Shown piece by piece: positions 10,085-50,537 of a stretch of 64,000 nucleotides of DNA (its first letter is position 1; each line of letters opens with the position of its first letter). The notes below the pieces were generated by a model, which saw only the letters and a program-made list of their open reading frames with translations, made no database searches and was not told the origin of the DNA. The DNA lies in NCBI GenBank assembly GCA_029224185.1, contig CM055197.1, positions 19,071,750 through 19,135,749 of the forward strand. The letters run 5' to 3'. Source of the DNA: Karalla daura. Its lineage: Eukaryota > Chordata > Actinopteri > Chaetodontiformes > Leiognathidae. Made by a program: the position numbers and the translations under genes.

Positions 10085-12890
10085 GTAAAAAACCCCAGCC
10101 AAAAAACAAAAAACGGGTTCAGTTAGCGAGTAGTTATGAGGGCTAAATTATAGAATGCAGACAAGCAAGATGAATAAACTCACATACAAGGAATCTAACA
10201 CTGACATATGTTTCTCATACGAAACATGTAAATTATAATTTGAGTGTTTTAAAATGACTTATAACTGGTCACAGTTTAAATAACAGGCAATGAAACAGAT
10301 GCGTGACAGCATTTCCATTTGCTTTTTCCTGAGGGTTTGACGTTGTCAGACGAGCTGGTGTTGAAAGAGCATGAGAGACCCCCTGTGACCTAACCCTGAC
10401 AGTGCACGCTACAGGAGCCTGCGCTGCCTCTTGTTGAGTCAAACAGTGATTGCGGGAGCAATTTGTACTTTATCTCTGGATGCACTTAATCCATTTGCTA
10501 CACTTTAGAAGCGTCTCGGAGCTGAGCCCAGAGTTGTGGGGAGCGGTCTGGAGACGAACGAGCTGATATCAGGCATGATGGAAAGATCCTCTGCTGACTT
10601 GGCCCCTTCTCAATGGACAAATGTTTTCTTGGTCGAGCATGTCGCCATGTTACAATGGAGCTCGGCGAGAGCCACAAAATATGATTTTCATTATGTCTGC
10701 GAATAGCAGACCACCCGCGCCATTCCTCTGAGGGCGAAGGGGTGGAAAATCCGGGAGGAAGAAAAATACAGATAATTATACCCATCGCCATCCATCTTTA
10801 AACATGCTTAGATAAGTGTTTGGATAATATTTTTGCAAAGCTTCACGGAGGGGCTGGGGTTTGTAGGCATCCAGACATTAAACAGAAACCGAGGGCACCA
10901 TCTGACAAGGATCCAAAACACACATGCCCTATAAATAGTCAACATTCGGGGATGGATGGATAATCTAACAATGATTTATATTTAGCTTTAGAATAACACA
11001 TTCTCAACCCTCGTGCAATGCGGAAAATGTAAAACTGCTGCACAGACCTAGTGGTCAGTCTAATCTGCTTCTCTGGCATGGAAGACCGCAGGACGCGCTG
11101 GAATGGTCTATATACGTAGTGTGTGGTTTCAAAAAATTTGTGTTGGACATGTAAAGCCTCTACAATACTGCAAAGTATTCGTAAAATGTGGAAAAAGCTT
11201 CCCAAGGGGGTTCCCATTAGGACCTTTGTGTGGAGCTCAGCTAGGGGCTGATGAGGGCTGCGGCCTCTTTCCATTCCATGAACTACTTGAACTTAAAGTA
11301 AGCGTGAAAGTAACATTTTTTGGCGAATTCTCAACCGCACAGTCATCCCAGGGTATATCCTCGAAGCCCCTCGCCACGCACTGCATCCCAAAATAACTTC
11401 AAATGAAGCTGACAATACGCACAGTGCGCTGGAGGGCCCAGGCGTTGGACCCAAGGTCACAGTTAAACAAGCGCCGTGATCCCAACACACACACACCGTA
11501 ACCCGATCCATTGGAATGGCACAATAAGGGTGGAGGCGGGGGCGGGGGTCACGCTTAACAGGTCGTTCCCTGTTTTTCTTTCGGTAATTCGTTTCCTCCG
11601 CCGCCGCCGTGCCCCGATCGCGCTCTGAATCCCGAGCCGGGCCGTCTAACTGCCTCGTCTGCTTTGTCTCTCTTTCAGCTGGAATTCACCCCTGAGCAGA
11701 TCGAGGGTAAGGCTGTTGTTATAGTTGTTGACTTGTGTGGCGTGGGCTATTTTTAGAGCCAATGAATGGTTTGCGTGATCAAGCGCTCCGGCGGGCGTGT
11801 GAGAAACGTTCGGCGACAGCTGATGATGCACAAGTGCAGGGAGATGCTGTGGTCTGCGAGTAAAAACGCCCACCGGGGCCTGTCCCCCTGGAAAAAAGAT
11901 GAAGGCACATGCCAGTCACTGTCATTCTCGTCTTTGGCCGAGGAGTCTTCTGTCTGTGGGACATCGGCATCGGTGACACTGACAGAAATGTATCTGTGCC
12001 TCCTTTTGGCCACAGACTTCAAAGATGCGTTCCAGCTGTTTGACAGGACACCTACCAACGAGATGAAGATCACATACGGCCAGTGTGGAGACCTGATCCG
12101 GGCTCTGGGCCAGAATCCCACCCAGGCTGAGATCATGCACGTCCTTGGGAAGCCCAAAGCTGAAGGTGGGCTGCGTTGCCATGTTGTCACACTTGTTTTT
12201 CACGTTGGATGAGTGGTTAGTGTTGTCATCAGCAAGGTGGCCCCTGCTCGAATCCTGGTCAGACTGAGGTCAGACTGCGTGGATTTCGTATGTGTGAGTG
12301 CGTTTTCTCCCACAATCCCAAAACGTGCATGTTAAAGCCATGGAGACTTTAACACTGTCCTTACTGGAGAGTGAGAATGATGCACTGTCCAGAGTTTATT
12401 TCCTGCCTTCACCGTATGTGAGCTGTAGATAGGCTCTAGCAGATCCCCAAGGCCCCCCAGGTAATGAAAAAGTGAACGAATGAAATCAGACTGAATTCCC
12501 TCATCCCCCCACAGACATGCAGACCAAGATGCTCGACTTTGACCAGTTTCTGCCCATACACCAACACATCTGCAAGGCCAAGGACCGCGGGACATTTGAG
12601 GACTTCGTGGAGGGTCTGAGGGTATTCGACAAAGAGGGCAACGGCACAGTGATGGGAGCTGAGCTCAGGCACGTCCTGGCAACGCTCGGTAAGTCCGACA
12701 GACCGCTTTTTCGGTGGCTTTACAGTTCTGAAGACACACAGCGAGCTGACTGCTTTGGCTTTCTCCCCCATGCGCTGCCACAGGTGAGAAGCTGAGGGAG
12801 GACGAGGTGGAGCAGCTGATGCAAAACCAGGAGGACGCGAATGGCTGCATAAATTACGAGGCGTTCGTCAAATACATTATGGCCTCTTGA
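9980..12890 (+). CDS. myl3: Alkali (essential) myosin light chain, cardiac/slow type (MYL3/MYL4 group), 5 exons
   Basis: This gene encodes the essential light chain that wraps the first IQ motif of the myosin heavy-chain lever arm in striated muscle, stiffening it and tuning force. Coding exons are 9980-10084, 11679-11706, 12016-12165, 12515-12688 and 12784-12890. All introns are GT-AG and the phases join to give 187 aa. Residues 1-35 form a Lys/Pro/Ala-rich extension starting MAPKKKEEPKP, the actin-binding arm of long (A1-type) chains; it is shorter than in mammalian MYL3/MYL4 (195-197 aa). An EF-hand-like core follows, including FTPEQIEDFKDAF, MKITYGQCGD, FVEGLRVFDKEGNGTVMGAE and the C-terminal NGCINYEAFVKYIMAS. 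FVEGLRVFDKEGNGTVMGAELRH is shared by MYL1, MYL3 and MYL4. EPERPK in the extension and NPTQAE favour MYL3; PTNEMKITY and GKPK lean to MYL4, so the symbol is provisional. A TGA ends exon 5, with AATAAA 277 nt later. It converges on crhr2. The family is certain; the paralogue is about 60:40. Confidence 0.93.
10085..11678 (+). other. Myosin light chain intron 1
   Basis: A 1,594-bp intron, the longest in this gene. The sister gene MYL1 carries a second promoter in the corresponding intron, making the short LC3 isoform; that is family knowledge. Here a perfect MEF2/TATA-like site is present at 10929-10938, but I cannot find a convincing alternative first exon after it. Confidence 0.8.
10929..10938 (+). 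promoter_or_regulatory. MEF2 consensus / TATA-like site in intron 1
   Basis: CTATAAATAG fits the MEF2 consensus YTA(A/T)4TAR exactly and also contains TATAAATA, a strong TATA box. It lies about 845 bp into intron 1. It could be an intronic muscle enhancer element or, by analogy with MYL1, part of an internal promoter; chance occurrence is also possible. Confidence 0.35.
11679..11706 (+). CDS. myl3: Myosin light chain exon 2 (28-bp micro-exon, residues 36-44 plus one base)
   Basis: The acceptor TCTCTTTCAG follows a clear pyrimidine tract. The exon reads LEFTPEQIE plus one G and ends at GAGG|GTAAGG. A 28-bp second exon at this place is the family architecture and explains why this exon is easily missed. 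Phase 1 at its end. Confidence 0.92.
12016..12165 (+). CDS. myl3: Myosin light chain exon 3 (residues 45-94)
   Basis: Acceptor CCACAG, then DFKDAFQLFDRTP, the first EF-hand-like helix-loop. In the family this loop does not bind calcium. The exon continues through MKITYGQCGDLIRALGQNP to GKPKAE. The donor is G|GTGGGC. It starts and ends in phase 1. Confidence 0.93.
12205..12484 (+). mobile_element. Near full-length tRNA-headed SINE in intron 3
   Basis: Head: an A-box-like TGGTTAGTGTTG at 12214-12225 and a B-box-like GCTCGAATCC at 12246-12255, matching an RNA polymerase III internal promoter. Body: CCCACAATCCCAAAACGTGC. Tail: TTTCCTGCCTTCACCGTATG, then 'gtgagctgtagataggctctagcagatccc', ending near GAATGAA. 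Head, body and tail pieces match the other partial copies in this window. The copy is diverged, so the insertion is old. It makes up about 280 of the 349 bp of the intron. Confidence 0.75.
12515..12688 (+). CDS. myl3: Myosin light chain exon 4 (residues 95-152)
   Basis: The acceptor CCCCCCACAG is strong. The exon codes DMQTKMLDFDQFLP, the linker to the C-terminal lobe, and FVEGLRVFDKEGNGTVMGAE. The third EF-hand loop (133-144) has Glu at loop position 3 where calcium binders usually have Asp, Asn or Ser, consistent with a non-binding light chain. Donor G|GTAAGT. Confidence 0.95.
12784..12890 (+). CDS. myl3: Myosin light chain exon 5 and stop (residues 153-187)
   Basis: Acceptor GCCACAG, then GEKLREDEVEQLM, the fourth EF-hand region DANGCINYEAF, and the terminus VKYIMAS with stop TGA at 12888-12890. 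The preceding intron is only 95 bp. Confidence 0.95.
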
Positions 12891-13190
12891 AGGCGATACC
12901 TCATTGCCATTCTGGTGCTACGTCTGCCTGCATCACAAAATCAATACGAGTCAGTGATGAGTTTGTTTGTCTCTCAGTAGAAAACCAAGGGCCAGCATTT
13001 TTTTGACCATGTCCTGTAAATCCCACCTTGTCTCATAAACACCTTCATGCGTCTCGGATGATCAATATTTCATCAATATTTCACCTTGTTTTTCCAAGGC
13101 TGCATGTATCGATGCTGTGCACACGTTGCACGTAAGCCCTGTTCCTGTCACAGTTCGGGGCAAACAAATAAAACAGTTTTTCTCGTGTTC
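12891..13190 (+). terminator. Myosin light chain 3' UTR and polyadenylation signal
   Basis: A canonical AATAAA lies at 13167-13172, 277 nt after the stop. A T-rich stretch with TTTTTCTCGTGTTC follows at 13176-13190, suiting a cleavage/downstream element. The 3' end is therefore expected near 13185-13195. Confidence 0.65.
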
Positions 13191-16100
13191 ATTTTTTCCA
13201 AAGTGATGCTCCTTTGCTGTGGTTTAATGACTCATAGAAAGTGCTTCCCGATCGACTGTCGGCACTCGACAACTTTTTCATTATCTGTGACAGACATTTG
13301 TTTGCCAGAGGAGGAAATGAAAAAGTGAAAACTTGTGTGATTCCCTGTAAACACATGGAAAAAAAAAATCAAAGCCGGCAAATAAACATGGAAAGGAAGA
13401 CAGGAGTTACGTCGCAGAAAGGAATTGAACTCTTGCAAACACTTCTTTTATTGTTACTTAAGTATAATCAAACATCCATCTATTGCTTTACCAGCCACCT
13501 ACTTGAGGTGAACAGCACTAAGCACTGCCAAGCTATGTACATGGTTTTGGAATATATTTGTAGAAAATCAAAAGTGGAGGTTTTTGTCATTTGATACTGG
13601 TCTGGTACTTTAATGTTCTACAGACAAGTGAAGGATGCAGATAAAACACTTCAACTGATCCATGCAGGAATTCCTACAAAACCCATGCACAATAAAAAAA
13701 ACGACGCACTAATTGCCCTGTAATATTATTCAAGCTATTGAAATAGGGTGGTTCTAGTGTATCAAAGACCCCTCTGCACAGAGCACGGAGGATGTGACGT
13801 TTGTAGAAGCAGTGCTCCTCGTTGTCCAGCAGGGTGAGCTGTTGCTCAAGTAATAATCCCCAGTCTGATTATTCTGAGGGATCCGTCAGACCCTGCAGGA
13901 GAGAAGCGGCAAGCTGTTTCTTGGCCGAATGAACGAAAAATGCTTTAAACTTGATTCAAGCCACTGAACAAAACTCCGCTCCTTTCTGTATTGCAACGTA
14001 CAAACGGGGCCATGATGAATCGGCCTCCAAAGCCCACCTGACGCGGCTCGCCCGCCCTGCTGGGCCGCCAAATTAAACTTCATTTAAATTTCGTCTTTGT
14101 AGTCGCGTTTCACCGGATCAAACCAGGCGGCTCGCTTACACCTGCACGGCGGGTGAGACCACATCTCTTAGCGCCTTCGTCGGCCGCGAGCAGCTCGACG
14201 CTTCATTTCCCCGAAAAACGAGGGAGAAAACGCAGCCGCCCAAACAAACCCGCGTTCCCCGTGAACACAAAGCGACGCGGTTTCGTCTCGCCCTCTTAGC
14301 GCCATCACGCACGTCTCTTGAACTCCTGCCACTCGCAGCGCTTTTGGCGTTTCAGTGCCGGCTCTCTGCCGAGCGGCACAGCCCCGCTCTGCTGCGAGGC
14401 AGCGGCCAGTGGCACACTGACGAATATTCATGTCCGTGTTTAGCGTCTGCGACCGCCCCGGGGGCCCGGTCACCGCGTCGACTCGGCCCCTCTTCACTTC
14501 CGGTCGAGCGTCCGTTCGCCCATCACCTGATCGACTCCGCTCCTCGGTGGTGACGCGGGCTCAGCCAGAGTCGGCCTGGACGGGTCTCCAGTCCATCCCA
14601 CGGCACAGGCGCGATTTACCCTCACACCCACGGATGGAGTTGGTGGGGAATGGGTGGGGTGGGGTGGGGTGGGGGTTAGTCCCCAACTGATCTCAACACA
14701 CCCGGACCCCGAGAAAAGCCACACACTGAGGGAGAACATCCACACATAAAGAGCCTCATAAAACCAGGGACAATCTACAGCCAACTGGGTCGGCTCCATT
14801 CCAGGGTCCTGGGTTGAAATCCCAATCTAATTTTATGAGACTTTGACGTTAGCTTGCTTCAACTCATTCAGTCATTTACCCACCTTGCACCCCAAACGGT
14901 GTCACAGGTCTGTTTTTTTCTATTCGTCCATCTGTGGCTTCTAAATTTTAAAAAAATTAAGCATGAGATAATAACAGCACCAGTTTGTTAGGGATTAAAC
15001 TGATTTGGAGGCAAATCCCCTCATCTAATTTTGACATTAATTTGACTTTCGCGTTCGCCCCGCACCTCTGTGCTGACCTTGGTCAGATCAGATAATCGTC
15101 GCCACACGGCTCGTCTTTTCCGTCCGTGGGCGTAGCAACATTTTCCACTGTATCTCCAGGATGCTGCCAGTCCGCGGTTGCTGGGATATTTCAACCCCGT
15201 CCCGTCCTGTTTTACAGTGGAAAGACCTCCTCAGTGGGCGTCCAGGTGAACAGCAGCTCTGCTCCCAAGTGCACTTAAATTACAATCATCCTCGTGAGGA
15301 GAATTAGCGCTGGAAAAGAATACTCTCATTACGCATTCTGTGTCTAAATGTGATTAATTTGATCAATTAGAGAGAGAGAGAGATCTGAGCCATGGTTTAA
15401 ATCCAATTGGCATTTCTATGACCCTCATCTTTGTCGTCTCAGACCAAGAAATGAGATGATTACGCTCCTGTAAAGAGCGCCGGTTTCATAATGTTTCCAA
15501 TTAGTCTGGGATTTGCTGGCAACAGGTGTTTCCCAGAGCAGCTGCGCGGCTTCGATGGAGCCAGGGGAAACATGTTTTAAATGCTGAACAGAGGGAACGA
15601 GGGTGTCTCGATGACGTCCGCTTTCACTTAGATTCACAAAACTGACACACTCGACATAGCTCCAGAGGAAGCACGAAAGACATAAAACAGATGGATTCAT
15701 TTCACTGAATTCACTGGTGGCTCGAAAATAAGCCAAGTTTCAGTTTGTCAGTGTATCAAAAACACATGGGCACAGAGTTCCCCCCTCTCCCCGAATTACA
15801 ATAAAATGTTTATTTTCCCTGTAAATTTCCAAAATTTCCACGCCAAGAGATTTGATGGATCTGTAGACCAAGCTTCACCTTTACCTGTTTTAAAATTTGA
15901 GGTCACTCAGTTTTTAAGATCAGGACTCTTCATTCCTTCACGGATGGACGAAAACTTCGCCTTGTTCATATCTCGACCACCATTTATGTGGCGATTACTT
16001 ACTGTGATAAATTATTCAACATAAAGAAAAGGGTGCCAGGAAACACTTCATTCCGTCATTAGAAATAACAAGGTAGTGCTAACCCTGGACTGTATCACTA

Positions 16101-17529
16101 TTTAGATCCTATTAGCTGCATGATTTACAAGATAATGACTTTTCTGACAATCCTGTCGGTGCACTGACAGACACATGTTCCTCCTCCTGTTGGACTATCC
16201 GCACATTACAATCAGAGGCAGGTCTTTAAATGCCATGCTTGCCTTTGGGGGGTGGGGGGGGTTCTGAACCAGAACGAAATACATCCCCTCATTGTGGTGA
16301 TCGATAAACTGCCATGTTTTCCCGGATTTGGGAAAAGGTCTGATGAATAATTCCGGCGTGTCATTTCGTGGGTCAGGCATCACAGGGGTTACAGCGGGAG
16401 TGGTTCGGGCCGTCCTGTCAGTCATTTAATGTACATCCAGTTGAGGTAATGACTGGTGAAATGCAGTTTAATATAGACACAAAGGAGCTCGGGGCAAAGC
16501 GTCCACATTAAGGCGCAGATGTGCTGTTTGCCCGCGGCAGCAGTGCACTCCGGGACGTCGCATCCACTGCCCGCCTTTCAAGCCGCTGTCAGCCATCAAA
16601 AGCATTAATTGTCACAACAAGCCTTTATTAGGCCGCGTCCGAGCCCCAGCTAATTGTTTGGGGATGTATAACTCATAACCCCCAGGGCTCTGGGCACAGA
16701 CAGCGGTTTCTGCTCCACTTCACTCCGGCCGAGCCTGAAATGCAGGAATCTCTTTCCACATTCATTATTACACGTATTACATAACCCAGCAGGAGTGCTC
16801 TCAGGGCATCTTTCACTCCCGTCGCTGAAAACTATACTTACAAGTAAGACAATTACGTGCCGCAGTCGTCCCCCCTATAAGAGGAGTAATTATTTGATTG
16901 AGTCGATATGAGACTGCCACGCTTATTTCACACAGGGTTTGGCAATACGGGGCTGAACAGTAAACGAATCAACTGAGCAGATCCCATTAATGCAATCTGC
17001 ATATGTCGGATCGCCCGGCGTGGCTGCATGGAGATAATGTGTCCTACACTCTGTCAACACGCATTAAAACTGTTTACAAGTTCCCTCAATCACACGAGAC
17101 CTCTAGCAGGAACAGCCAACGAGCGGAGATATATATATAGAGTATAATTTTAATTCAAATCAATGCTTTTTTTTTTCCTTTCTCATGTGCATGTACAAAT
17201 GTATATCAGCAACACAATGGTCGATCATTTACAGACACGTTCACTTCCTGGTCACAAGAAAATGCAATTTCCTTTTGTTTGTAAGGCAACATGGGTGGTT
17301 CGACAAACACTTTCCCATAACATCATCAGAATGTATCCATGTACAGTAATAAGTTAACAAATCTGACATCACACTGCACTGAATACATTTCATGTACAAC
17401 AGATGGTGTAGAAAACAAAAAATCGACAAGTTATGCTCTACAAAGTGCAACCTATGCAAAACCTGTGCGACAATAGAAATATGTAGACAATAAAAATCCC
17501 GGATGCTGGTAAACATGGTTTATCTCTTT
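13191..17529. other. Gene-free region between the convergent genes
   Basis: No exon or RNA gene is recognisable. The part at about 14040-14620 is clearly CpG-rich compared with its surroundings and contains a SINE piece at its right edge. A short (GA)n lies at 15370-15382. The region 16500-17060 has mixed AT-rich blocks without repeats, so it could hold regulatory elements; nothing proves it. Confidence 0.45.
14575..14760 (-). mobile_element. SINE copy, partial, reverse orientation, interrupted by a GGGGT array
   Basis: Blocks of the reverse-complemented SINE occur in order: a 'ggacgggtctccagtccatc' match, 'ccctcacacccacgg', 'cccggaccccgagaaaagcc' and 'gggagaacatcc'. A GGGGTGGGGT-type array (14655-14673) has expanded inside it. 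A + orientation B-box-like CCTGGGTTGAAATCCC follows at 14808-14823, perhaps from another copy. Confidence 0.5.
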
Positions 17530-18571
17530 GGTGAGTCTGAATATATGATTTATTTTCTTATCTCTGTATGAAAATACTTCACGACTAGTCTCTAACGCGT
17601 TATGCTGACATAACATGATGAGGTCACGGACGAGGAGATATCTACATTAACATCGCTTTGGATGATCAGCGTCTGAAGCCGCGTCAGTCCAGTCGAGCTG
17701 CACACCAGCGCGAAACGTCATGTAACGAAGGAACGACAGAGTACGAGTATGAAAATGTACATTTTCCAACTGTACAGCATCCTCAACAAAAGTCCCTCTC
17801 TTCATTTCCCCTTTTAAAACTCCGGAGCCAACGGATCTTCGATCCTAATAAGAAATATGCATTTCCTACGCATATATGAACAAATTAACAAAGAAATAAA
17901 TAAGAAACGAACAAACTTTAATCGAGACCTTGCGTCTCCGGTTTGACCTTTTGGGAGACAGGAGAGCGAGTCCGAGAAGTGCGCTCCGTTCGAGTTCAAT
18001 GCGAAACTTAGGGCCAGCCTGACTCTCGCCCCGCGCGCGTAACATTCACTCTCCGGGTCCCCTGGGGCGCAATCAGAAGTGTGAAAGCAGCACTTTGCTT
18101 CCTGTACTATCGAAGCTAAAGCAATCCAAGCGGCTGCAGCCGGCGGCCAAACGCACGAACGCGCCAGACGCCGCCGAGACTCCGCTCGCACGGCGACCTG
18201 GACGGGGAATCCCCCCGAAAAGTCAAACCCCCTCCAGACATTTGGCGCTCGGCACCACCGGACGAACACTCCTCGGAGGGGGCCGCGCGGTTCATAGCCG
18301 GCGGTAATCCGTTCCCAAAAACGAATATCACCCTCTCCAATCCTTTGGCGGGAAAAAAACAAAAAGCGTGTCGTGGGATCGTCGCTCCCGTGCGAGCGGC
18401 CCGAGCAGGGTCGGCATTAGAGGCTGACTTCATCCAGCCTCTCTCCGGCCTCCTCGACCGGCGGCTCCGTCGAGACGCTGATTACTGGAAAGCCACAAGG
18501 ACTTTATAGTCAAGATCATTCTTGTCTTGCATCTTGCTACAGCACTTACAGTAAGATATACATTACATATA

Positions 18572-18616
<45 letters not shown>

Positions 18617-19545
18617 TATGTCCTCATTGACTGTGTTCATTCTGAGGCGGGTTTTAAACTGGGATCGGCTGCGGGGTGCCCTTTTCAAAGCGTGGGCCGA
18701 AAGACTGAGGAAAAAAAACAGTGGAAGAAATAAATAGCTGGAACAGGGGACGCTTGCCTTGTGAACATGTGTTTTAACGATGTCAGGACACAGACTTCGA
18801 GGGGAAAACTTCTCCGGGGGCCCATTATAAAGTCTCCCTCGCAGAGCGGCTCGTTTGTGTAACATCATCATCGCCCCGCGCCGACTCACAGCAATCACCG
18901 CGTGTCTCAAAGTGGATGCCATGAACACTTTTCACCCCTTTTTTCCACGGGGCCTTGTTTGCATCCCATCCCTTTCCCAGCGTCACTTTTTGATATTTAA
19001 TTCAGATTGACCCAACCCCCCCCCTCCCCGCCCCCTCTTTCGTCTTCACTGTCAAAAGCGGCTGTGGTTGCCAAAGAGCAGCTAACTCAAAGCAGAACGT
19101 TTCGACGCTCGACGCGCTCAACACGAACGGCTTCCTTCGCGCCGAAGAAATTTCGAGCGGCGCGTCTCGGCCAGTGCATCGCTCGAAATTGGACTGCGGG
19201 TTTCTGTTGTCGGCCTGGGGGGGGGGGCGGGCGTTGGAGGTACTGCCGTAAAATCCTGCGGGACTATCTGCGCCCACCACTGAGCAGTAATGTGACAGCG
19301 GTAAGATTTAACGAGGAGGCTCGTTGAGGACGACGGTAAATGCCATCTTCACCTTTTCCGTTTGAAGTCTCCCAGGACAAGAGACAAAACGCTGCGTCGA
19401 CTTGCGCGGCAAAATTCTCCGCGAGTCCCATCCGACGGTCGCACTGTAACCACGCTCCTCGGGGAAAGAAAAACAGGAGAGGATTGGGTGCGTCCCCGTG
19501 GGTCCGGCGGCGCCGGTCGCGAGCCCGGCCCGTGGCGTGACGCCG
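17530..19545 (-). other. crhr2: Candidate crhr2 3' UTR, CpG-rich
   Basis: Downstream of the crhr2 stop (tga, complement of 19546-19548) the - strand has ATTAAA at 19001-18996 and AATAAA at 17554-17549, giving possible 3' UTRs of about 0.55 or 2.0 kb. The interval is rich in CpG from about 17.9 to 19.5 kb and contains a (TA)n tract. A 182-codon - strand open frame (17814-18362) lies inside, but it has no recognisable domain and is a likely by-product of GC-rich sequence. The true end needs transcript data. Confidence 0.35.
18566..18613. repeat. (TA)n microsatellite
   Basis: A nearly pure TA run of about 45 bp with one G interruption. It would lie in the longer crhr2 3' UTR, if that form exists. 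Confidence 0.95.
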
Positions 19546-48429
<28,884 letters not shown>

Positions 48430-48600
48430 GGTGCGGACGGACGGGTTAACAATAATCCCAGGTCCGAGCGGAGGCGCAGTCCGCCGGGGCTCATGCGCGC
48501 GTGTGAAACGGAGCGGCGGTAACGGAGAGTGGAGCTCCGCGCGCCTGGCCAATCACAGCCTCGCGCCCGCTCCCCGGGCCACGTGCTGCAGCAGCATCCC
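48430..48600 (-). promoter_or_regulatory. crhr2: crhr2 5' flank / candidate core promoter
   Basis: GC- and CpG-rich sequence directly upstream of the start codon. A CCAAT box is on the + strand at 48549-48553 (ATTGG in the gene's orientation) and a CACGTG E-box at 48580-48585. No TATA box is evident, so a TATA-less CpG promoter is likely. The transcription start is not determined. Confidence 0.45.
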
Positions 48601-48619
48601 GGTGGCGCACACATACACA

Positions 48620-48628
48620 TACACACAC

Positions 48629-48680
<52 letters not shown>
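48620..48680. repeat. (GA)n tract upstream of crhr2
   Basis: About 25 GA units, reading (CT)n in the gene's orientation, starting about 190 bp upstream of the start codon. Polypurine tracts of this kind can form triplex DNA and often flank promoters. Confidence 0.95.
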
Positions 48681-48682
<2 letters not shown>

Positions 48683-49514
48683 GAGGATCTGTCACTCAGG
48701 GTCTCACGTCACACCTGCAGCCCACTCACCTGGCGTGTGAGTAGCGGACAAGTCTGGATGGACGGACGGAAGAAAGGATGGGAGGGCGGGGGAGGGGTGA
48801 GTGTCACACCTGTCGGTTCGTTGATGCGGGGAGTGTGGGGACAAGTCAAACCCATAAGCCTAATGCTGGGAGCATGGCCGTACACCCAAGAGGACCGACG
48901 CAAAGCAAACCATAAGGACAGATTCAGAGATCGAATAAGTCACTCAAAGGTTATAGTAGGACATCTTAATTTATTGATAAGCTACAACCAGTATTTGCTC
49001 ATAGGGGCAATTTGTGCGGTTTGCCAAAGGTGTGTGTGGGTGAGTAGGGGTGGGGGTGGTTGGCACGACTCTCCCTTTGCCTCTCCTATTAAAATCCTTT
49101 TTTTTTTTCTAATATCAGGCCCTCAGTGCATTCTCTCTTTACGGGGTTGTATGTGCGCCACTGGAGCGCTTACGTCATGCCCGGCGGTTCAAGATGGGGC
49201 CGGCAACAGCAGCAGAGAGCAGACTCCAGAGCGACTCCTGAGTGGACTAGAACCGGAGTGACAGCTGTGCGTCATCTCTCCGAGAAAGTAAAAAAAAAAA
49301 TCGCACTCTCCAAGAACACACGGACAGCTGTCCAGAATCGTCAGCATTTGCCGCGCTGCTGGATCAGTGCTGCGGGCTAGCAGTTTGCTATTTAGCGCTG
49401 TTATTTTGCCCTATGGCTCTGTGATAAGTGATCTTGTTTTAAATCCACGGCGTAATCCGTATATCGGGCACAGAGAATGTAATGAAACAGATGGTACGAG
49501 GTGTACGGCGAGTG

Positions 49515-49610
49515 AGACACATAGGAGCGTCGCCGCCACCTCACAGTAGGAACGTCCCGGGCTCGACTGAGAATAGAAGGCTTTTCCTTGTGGAGTTTCC
49601 TCTCGTTGGT
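49515..49610 (+). mobile_element. SINE head fragment
   Basis: CGCCGCCACCTCACAGTAGG, CCCGGGCTCGACTGAGAATA and TTTTCCTTGTGGAGTTTCC align with the head and first body segment of the SINE family. A second CTGCCGCCTCACAGCGAG block follows at 49621-49638, suggesting a partial duplicate. Confidence 0.5.
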
Positions 49611-50511
49611 TGCTTTGGTCGCTGCCGCCTCACAGCGAGTAGCTGTGAGTTAGATTTGTGCCAAAAGTAAAAATAGGAATTTGAGAAAGCATAAAACTGA
49701 TTCGAAAAACTAAACGTATAACTTGCAATCAACTAATTTTGTCCAAACGTGAACAGTATCGGTGTTCTTTCCATTTAGTAACGCATTATTTCTCTCTGTC
49801 CGCTCAGGCTTTTGCTCTCACTCTTGGCTTTGTGGTCTCGCCACAGCTCTCTCATGTTCACACTCCCCGATTTTTTGTTTGCAGTTTCGGCACAGATGTC
49901 TTGGGGGGTGGGGGGGGGGGGTGAGGCCTATTCAGCAGAGCATCCCCATTGGCTAATCACTATTTTACTGGCGCAGCTCAGTGTGTGTGTATGCAAGAAG
50001 CAACAAGACATAGCACAGAGAAATCAACAAAATGTCACTCACAGACAATGTTTGTACGTAACTGCTTACGTTTCATCAGCTTCTCTTGTTGTGGATTGTT
50101 GGTCATTGTTGTCGTAATGCCAGTGTCATTTAGCTCGCCTGGGTAACATGTAACACCTGGGGCAGTGAGCCTACTGTGTCAGTCAAAAAATGCATCCATG
50201 TCTTTAAGCTTTTTCTTTGGAGTTGTTCTTTTGGCATGAATTTGACACACCCTAAAATGCCTTAAAGACAGCATAAGATAGAAAGTAATGATGACAATGA
50301 ATTCTGATTACTGCCCAGACTGTGATGTCTGGTTGTTGCAAACAAAGGTTGCACAAGGTTAAACAGTATTTTCCGGAAAAACTAAATGAAGAAGGATGGA
50401 GCCATTCTATGTGAGTCAATCCAAAGTGATTAATAATATTGCACGGATAAAATTAAACCTGAGATACTGATTTTTCACACTGAAAATATTGTAACTAAAC
50501 AATCCAGTGAT

Positions 50512-50537
50512 GTGTGTGTGTGTGTGTGTGTGTGTGA
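50512..50537. repeat. (TG)n microsatellite
   Basis: About 13 TG units, upstream of crhr2. Confidence 0.9.

Noticed and set aside
9980..12890. Fast skeletal myl1
   Set aside because: The first EF region has DRTPTNEMKITYGQCGD, as in MYL3/MYL4, whereas MYL1 has a shorter DRTGDSKIT-type loop.
17814..18362. 182-codon - strand frame as a new gene
   Set aside because: GC-rich region where stops are scarce; overlapping open frames exist on the other strand; no family similarity or splice context. Kept only as part of the 3' UTR question.
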